Shown here one piece after another: positions 60,316 through 64,000 of a stretch of DNA of 64,000 nt (positions are counted from its first letter, which is position 1; each line of letters starts with the position of its first letter). Made by a program: the position numbers and the translations under genes. The stretch is from Jatrophihabitans sp. GAS493. GTDB lineage: Bacteria; Actinomycetota; Actinomycetes; Mycobacteriales; Jatrophihabitantaceae. The notes beneath the pieces are model-generated. The model searched no databases, was not told the DNA's origin, and worked only from the letters and a program-made list of their open reading frames with translations. Location: assembly GCF_900230215.1 (NCBI RefSeq), contig NZ_LT907982.1:1922001-1986000 (forward strand), read 5' to 3'.

Positions 60316-61127
60316 GGGCTCACCGGCCGATCGAGACCGGGCCTGGCCTCGCTCGGGGGCACGGCGGACGGGCCGCCCGACTGCTTGGCCAACCGCGCCA
60401 GCAGTTCAGTGACCTTCGCGAAGACCCCACCCAACTCGGTGAGAGCCTGGGCTATCCGCTGCAGCAACTCGGCCACTCGGTCGACGATGCCGATCGCCTT
60501 CTCGACTCCCTCGGCCGTCTCGCCGAGAATCGCGGCCTGCGCGGCCGCCTGACTGGCCCCGAAGGTAGCCAGCGAGGAGGCGGCGGCTGAGGCCTCGACG
60601 ACGATCATGTATTCGACGACCTGGGCCAGGATGTCGGTGACCAGGCCCTCCGCGCCAGTCATGAGCTCGGCGCTCGTCTGCAGCAGCATCACCACGCCGT
60701 CGCAGGCGCCGGCGGCCCCGGCAACGGTGCCGGTGAACTCGTGCATCGTCGCGTCGAAGGCCCGGGACGCCTCACCCGTCCAGGTGCCGCGGGTCGCCGC
60801 AGCGGTCTGGTCGATGCGCGGGCCGGCCGCGCACAGCCCGGCGGCCAGACCCTTCCACTGCTCGGCGCGGGCGTTCAGCGAGGCGGCGTCCCCGGTGACG
60901 AGCTCAAGGCACTGCCGCAGCGGCTCGATCAGTCCGCTGAGGAAGGTGAGGCCCGCATCCACCAATTCGTGTTCCACAGCATTCGCATCCTCGGCGACAC
61001 CGCGAGAGGGACCGACCAGCGTCGCGACGTCGCTACCGAGACGGGCGAACTCATCGGCCTTCAGGTTCTCCATGACGGCGAGGAGCGACTCCTTGGTCGA
61101 GATGGTCGCGGCCGGGTTCGACATCAT
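60312..61127 (-). CDS. WXG100/PPE-like T7SS substrate, second module
   Basis: 271 residues, nearly all helical. A WxG turn is present in ATRGTWTGEASRAFDATMHE (Trp near residue 115), followed by long Ala-rich helices (VVEYMIVVEASAAASSLATF) and a short Pro-rich tail. ATGA overlaps link it to the EspC-like gene before and the EspG-like gene after. The EspG-like protein is its likely chaperone. Confidence 0.8.
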   Translation of the reverse strand: MMSNPAATISTKESLLAVMENLKADEFARLGSDVATLVGPSRGVAEDANAVEHELVDAGLTFLSGLIEPLRQCLELVTGDAASLNARAEQWKGLAAGLCAAGPRIDQTAAATRGTWTGEASRAFDATMHEFTGTVAGAAGACDGVVMLLQTSAELMTGAEGLVTDILAQVVEYMIVVEASAAASSLATFGASQAAAQAAILGETAEGVEKAIGIVDRVAELLQRIAQALTELGGVFAKVTELLARLAKQSGGPSAVPPSEARPGLDRPVSP

Positions 61128-61456
61128 CGCCGGCCTGACCCGGAGTCGTCGCCGATGGCGCGGAAATGCCGAGCTGTGGCCTGCTCCCGATCGTCGTACT
61201 CAACGGCGGTCTGATTGAGGGTATCGGCGGACCAGAGCAGGAAGTCATGGATTCGAGCCAGAGTGCGGTCAGCCTGGTCGTGAACATCGGTGTAGAGCTG
61301 GTTCAGGCCGAGCGAGTCTCCCAGGGCGCCCCAGGACCCGCTGGGAACCCCCGTCGCAGTGCCATCCATGAGCGTGGGCGCCGCCGAAGCCTGGCCACCG
61401 AGGTCGCTGGCGACGTGGCGAAGCACCTCAGTGTCGACCGTGTAGGAGTCAGCCAT
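61124..61456 (-). CDS. EspC-like type VII secretion target, second module
   Basis: 110 residues. The start DSYTVDTEVLRHVASDLGGQ and two amphipathic helices around a short turn match EspC-like proteins. It is a paralogue of the first 80 residues of the plus-strand products at 54135 and 34425. Coupled by overlapping codons to the YbaB-like gene upstream and the WXG gene downstream. Confidence 0.78.
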   Translation of the reverse strand: MADSYTVDTEVLRHVASDLGGQASAAPTLMDGTATGVPSGSWGALGDSLGLNQLYTDVHDQADRTLARIHDFLLWSADTLNQTAVEYDDREQATARHFRAIGDDSGSGRR

Positions 61457-62016
61457 CAGACGTCCTCCTCGTTGAGCGGACCAGGCCCCGGCCGGCTCGG
61501 TACCGGTTGATTCGGTGCCGGTTGACTCGGTGGGGGCTGGTTGCGTGGCTGATCACGTGGCTGCGGATTACGTGGCTGCTGATTGCGGGCATAGTCGCCC
61601 ATCGGGCGCTTCGGGATGGCGCTGGCGCGTTCTATCTCCTCGGCGAAGGGGTTCTGGGGACGCTGCTGCGGGGCGGTGCTGATCCGGCCGCTGGTTATCG
61701 CCTGCAGATCCAGGCCGGCGTTGCTGACGAAGGGTGAGACGACTTCATTGGTCTTCTCGGCAACCTGCTGGGTGGCGGCGTTGATCGTCTCCAGCAGCAA
61801 CCGGGACAGGGCCTCGGGGGTTTTCTGCATGGCCTGTTGGGTCAAGGTGACTGCGCGGACCGCTCCGCCTGCCCCCATCTCCACCGTTACCGTCCCATCC
61901 TCGGATGCCGCCTTCACCTGCAGTTTTGCCAGTGCGCTGCGAATCTCCACATAGCGCATGCGCATCGATGCCGCGCGCGCCCGCTCGGCATCGAAACGGG
62001 GAACCAACGAACTCAC
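61456..62016 (-). CDS. YbaB/EbfC-like protein with Pro/Gln/Arg-rich tail, second module
   Basis: 186 residues from a GTG with GAGGAGG upstream. Residues 1-95 follow the YbaB pattern (ALAKLQVKAASEDGTVTVEM, VRAVTLTQQAMQKTPEALSR). The remainder is a repetitive tail of Arg-Asn-Gln-Pro type. It parallels the gene at 53731. It begins 58 bases after the gene at 62075. Confidence 0.8.
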   Translation of the reverse strand: MSSLVPRFDAERARAASMRMRYVEIRSALAKLQVKAASEDGTVTVEMGAGGAVRAVTLTQQAMQKTPEALSRLLLETINAATQQVAEKTNEVVSPFVSNAGLDLQAITSGRISTAPQQRPQNPFAEEIERASAIPKRPMGDYARNQQPRNPQPRDQPRNQPPPSQPAPNQPVPSRPGPGPLNEEDV

Positions 62017-62074
62017 AGCGCCTCCTCGCTCGCTGTGATCAAGTTGCTTTCCCGGTGCGGTTCAGTGCGGACAT

Positions 62075-62389
62075 TCACGTCAGCCAGTGGCTCGGTTGCT
62101 CGTCATCGTCGTCAAGATCGTCGTCAAGCTCCTCGGGTGCAGGTCTGGAGTGCGAGCGGTTCGGGGTCTGATCCGACTCCGGGCGCCCGCCGTCCCCGGC
62201 GTCGCAGCGCTCCGATCCGGCTGCCTGCTCGCTCTGCTTCAGCCTGGCCCCGCTGGCGACGATGGCTTCGACCGCGCGCTCCGCCTCTCGGGCCAGCGCG
62301 TGCTGCCGGTTGAACTCGACCTCAGCGGATCGTTCGGCCTGGCTCGTCAGCTGCCGGGCGAGCTGCGTGGTGAGATGCATCGTCGTCAT
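62075..62389 (-). CDS. Small hypothetical protein with acidic tail
   Basis: 104 residues. The N-terminal 50 residues are one long helix (TTQLARQLTSQAERSAEVEF). The C-terminal half is polar with an Asp-rich segment (EELDDDLDDDDEQPSHW). The ATG overlaps the stop of the WXG gene before it. No family is recognised. A helper role for the coupled WXG protein is possible. Confidence 0.65.
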   Translation of the reverse strand: MTTMHLTTQLARQLTSQAERSAEVEFNRQHALAREAERAVEAIVASGARLKQSEQAAGSERCDAGDGGRPESDQTPNRSHSRPAPEELDDDLDDDDEQPSHWLT

Positions 62390-63999
62390 CCGATCGTCGG
62401 ACCCAGTCGGTTCCAGTATTCGAGCTCTTCGGCATCGACGACGCCCTCATCCTTTCCGCCACCGTACTTGCGGCGCAGTTCCTGCTCACCCCCGCCAGCG
62501 CCTCGACCCATGCCGCCCATCATCGGCATCCCCATCGGCATTGCGCCGGAGTGCCCGGCTGCGGCCTGAGCCGAGCCGGACCCGCTGGCGTCCGGGAGCG
62601 AAGTGGCGGCGACGGACTGCCCAGCATCCTGGGCGCCGAACTGGGTGCTCATTCCCAGCTGCGTACTGGCGCCGAGCGCCGTGCTGCCGGCCGTGCCGCT
62701 TGCCGCACCAGCACCAGCACCAGCACCAGCACCAGCACCAGCAGCACCAGCACCGTCGACACCGGCAGTATCGACGGCAGTGCTCGCGTCGGCAGCTGCG
62801 ACCTGTGGGTGCCCGCCACCGTCGAAGCTGACTTGGTAGGCCTGTGGCGTCCCGCTGGAACTGTCGGTCAGGGTGAAGTGGCTGCCGTCGGCGATTGAGC
62901 CCACGCTCAGGTTTGCGTCCGGACCGAATGTGGCTGCGCTGTTCAGATCCGAGACCGACCCGCCGGCCGCGGTCGTCGCGGCGCTGAGCGGTGTCACGAT
63001 CGGGTGCCCATCGGCGTCGAAGGTGATGCGGTACTGCTGGGTGCCGGACGCGTCCGTGTCGGTGAGGATGAAGCTGCCATCCTGGTTTCGGTTGCCGAGG
63101 GTGAGGCTGCCGTCCGGACCGAAGCTGACCGAGCCGTCAGCGTTGGTGATGATCGGATCGCCACCCCCCATCGATCCGCCGATGGATCCGACACCCGTTC
63201 CGATACCGGTCCCGATGCCGACTGAACCCGACGACCCGGCTCCGCTCGGCATCGAGGGGGTGGTCTCACCGGATCCGACGTTGGGGATCGGTGTGTATCC
63301 GGCCGCAGCGGTGGTGCCGCCAGCGCCGCCCGGGCTAGCACCGCCACCAATACCGCCACTGCCACTTCCAGCACCCGCATTGCCAGCACCCGCATTGCCA
63401 CTGCCAGCGGGTGCGGTGGTACCACCGCCGTCACTGGGTTGGGTGGTGGGCATTGCGGCGAAGGGATCGATAACGGACTTCGTCTCCGTCGCCAGTTCGG
63501 CGAAGAGACGCTTGATGTCGGCGGTCGTCGAGTCACAGATCCGGAAGAAGGTGTCCAGCCGCTGCTCGGTCTGGGCGACCAGCACCTTGTTGCACCACTG
63601 CGCGGCGACCGTCGCCGCCAGCTGTCGGGAGCGATCGTCGAGATCGTCGAGGCTGTACATGGCGTCGGAGTCCCAGGCGTGGCGTCCATGGATGGGCTGG
63701 CCGAGCGTCCCGAGTACCCAGCGCCGCAGGGGATCGTGGCCGTGACCCTGGGCCACCGCGACCAGGGCCTGTAGTGACTGGACGCCGTCGATACCGGGCG
63801 GCAACCGATCGAGGTACAGCCCAGAGACGGCGCTTGCCTTTGAATAGACGAGATTCTGCATCGCAACCACGATCGCGGCGATGGCCTCGCTGGTGGCGGT
63901 GAGGCTGCGTGTGACCTTCTGGTCGGCGGTGAAGAAGGTGCTCATGGTGGCCTCGAACTGGGAGGCGGCGCTGCCCTGCCAGGTGGGTACCAGAGAGTT
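62386..63999 (-). CDS. WXG100-type T7SS protein with low-complexity and propeller-like repeats, 5' partial
   Basis: The frame is open to the window edge, so the gene starts to the right of base 64000. The first ATG inside (63945) is internal: before it the frame reads VPTWQGSAASQFEATMSTF, a WXG turn. About 538 residues are visible. A helical N-domain is followed by Gly/Ala low-complexity sequence with tandem DNA repeats and three repeats of a strand motif (GSVSFGPDGSLTLGNRNQDG, AATFGPDANLSVGSIADGSH; each with YRITFDADGHP-like ends). An Arg/Lys-rich C-terminus (LRRKYGGGKDEGV) closes it. Likely a surface or secreted ESX substrate. Confidence 0.8.
   Translation of the reverse strand, partial: NSLVPTWQGSAASQFEATMSTFFTADQKVTRSLTATSEAIAAIVVAMQNLVYSKASAVSGLYLDRLPPGIDGVQSLQALVAVAQGHGHDPLRRWVLGTLGQPIHGRHAWDSDAMYSLDDLDDRSRQLAATVAAQWCNKVLVAQTEQRLDTFFRICDSTTADIKRLFAELATETKSVIDPFAAMPTTQPSDGGGTTAPAGSGNAGAGNAGAGSGSGGIGGGASPGGAGGTTAAAGYTPIPNVGSGETTPSMPSGAGSSGSVGIGTGIGTGVGSIGGSMGGGDPIITNADGSVSFGPDGSLTLGNRNQDGSFILTDTDASGTQQYRITFDADGHPIVTPLSAATTAAGGSVSDLNSAATFGPDANLSVGSIADGSHFTLTDSSSGTPQAYQVSFDGGGHPQVAAADASTAVDTAGVDGAGAAGAGAGAGAGAGAASGTAGSTALGASTQLGMSTQFGAQDAGQSVAATSLPDASGSGSAQAAAGHSGAMPMGMPMMGGMGRGAGGGEQELRRKYGGGKDEGVVDAEELEYWNRLGPTIG
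62705..62754. repeat. GCACCA hexanucleotide repeat, coding
   Basis: Six uninterrupted GCACCA units (62705-62740), then GCA, another GCACCA and a final partial unit. On the minus strand they encode alternating Gly and Ala in the WXG protein. Such runs are prone to length change. Confidence 0.9.
63368..63397. repeat. 15-bp perfect tandem duplication, coding
   Basis: CCAGCACCCGCATTG occurs twice back to back (63368-63382 and 63383-63397) inside the low-complexity part of the WXG protein. Confidence 0.9.
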
Positions 64000-64000
64000 G

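Noticed and set aside
62705-62754. Regular short repeats resembling a CRISPR array
   Set aside because: The unit is a six-base microsatellite without spacers, inside a protein-coding frame.

Overview
The window is chromosomal DNA of a high-GC actinobacterium. The left half carries the conserved information-processing block tRNA-Trp, secE, nusG, rplK, rplA, rplJ, rplL, rpoB, rpoC, in the order found in Streptomyces and Mycobacterium. Upstream of it are HadA/HadB-type dehydratases and a divergent aspartate aminotransferase. GTG and TTG starts, ATGA and GTGA gene overlaps, a long acidic NusG extension, an Mce operon and type VII secretion (ESX) genes all fit a non-mycobacterial actinomycete (Frankineae-like or a relative). 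The genus cannot be fixed from sequence reading alone.

Layout. 1-1292: hadA (partial), hadB and a DUF2505 protein. 1323-2546: aminotransferase, minus strand. 2798-5550: tRNA-Trp, secE, nusG, rplK, rplA, closed by a strong hairpin. 6076-11384: four tightly coupled genes placed between rplA and rplJ. They encode a cytoplasmic subtilisin-like protease, an ECF sigma factor, a 168-residue protein with a C-terminal beta-sandwich-like segment, and a TPR-CHAT (caspase-like) protease. This cassette is the best candidate for a little-described signalling or conflict system. 11649-12771: rplJ and rplL with a leader hairpin and a perfect terminator. 13166-24255: a complete mce lipid-import operon (mceG ATPase, two YrbE permeases, MceA-F, two Mce-associated proteins). 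24626-26245: a secreted protein with seven Cys-x6-Cys repeats, probably a seven-bladed propeller. 26751-34188: rpoB and rpoC, with a 17-bp hairpin between them and a 17-bp terminator after them.

The right half (34425-64000) is a type VII secretion region. It holds WXG100/EspC-like proteins, EccB and EccE (divergent), mycosin MycP, EspG, two paralogous YbaB/EspC-like/large-helical-protein modules on opposite strands, and a WXG protein cut by the window end. EccC and EccD are not in the window and probably lie to the right. Embedded in this region is a MoxR ATPase, DUF58 protein and TgpA-like membrane protein operon headed by a 2093-residue surface protein of Ig/cadherin-like and fibronectin III domains. 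The transglutaminase-like domain of the TgpA-like protein has lost its catalytic Cys and Asp. An AbiEi/DUF559 protein stands alone between eccB and this operon.

How the parts fit: the left half supplies transcription and translation core genes with lipid transport inserted between them. The right half is an envelope and secretion island. The protease/sigma/CHAT cassette is a self-contained regulatory unit.
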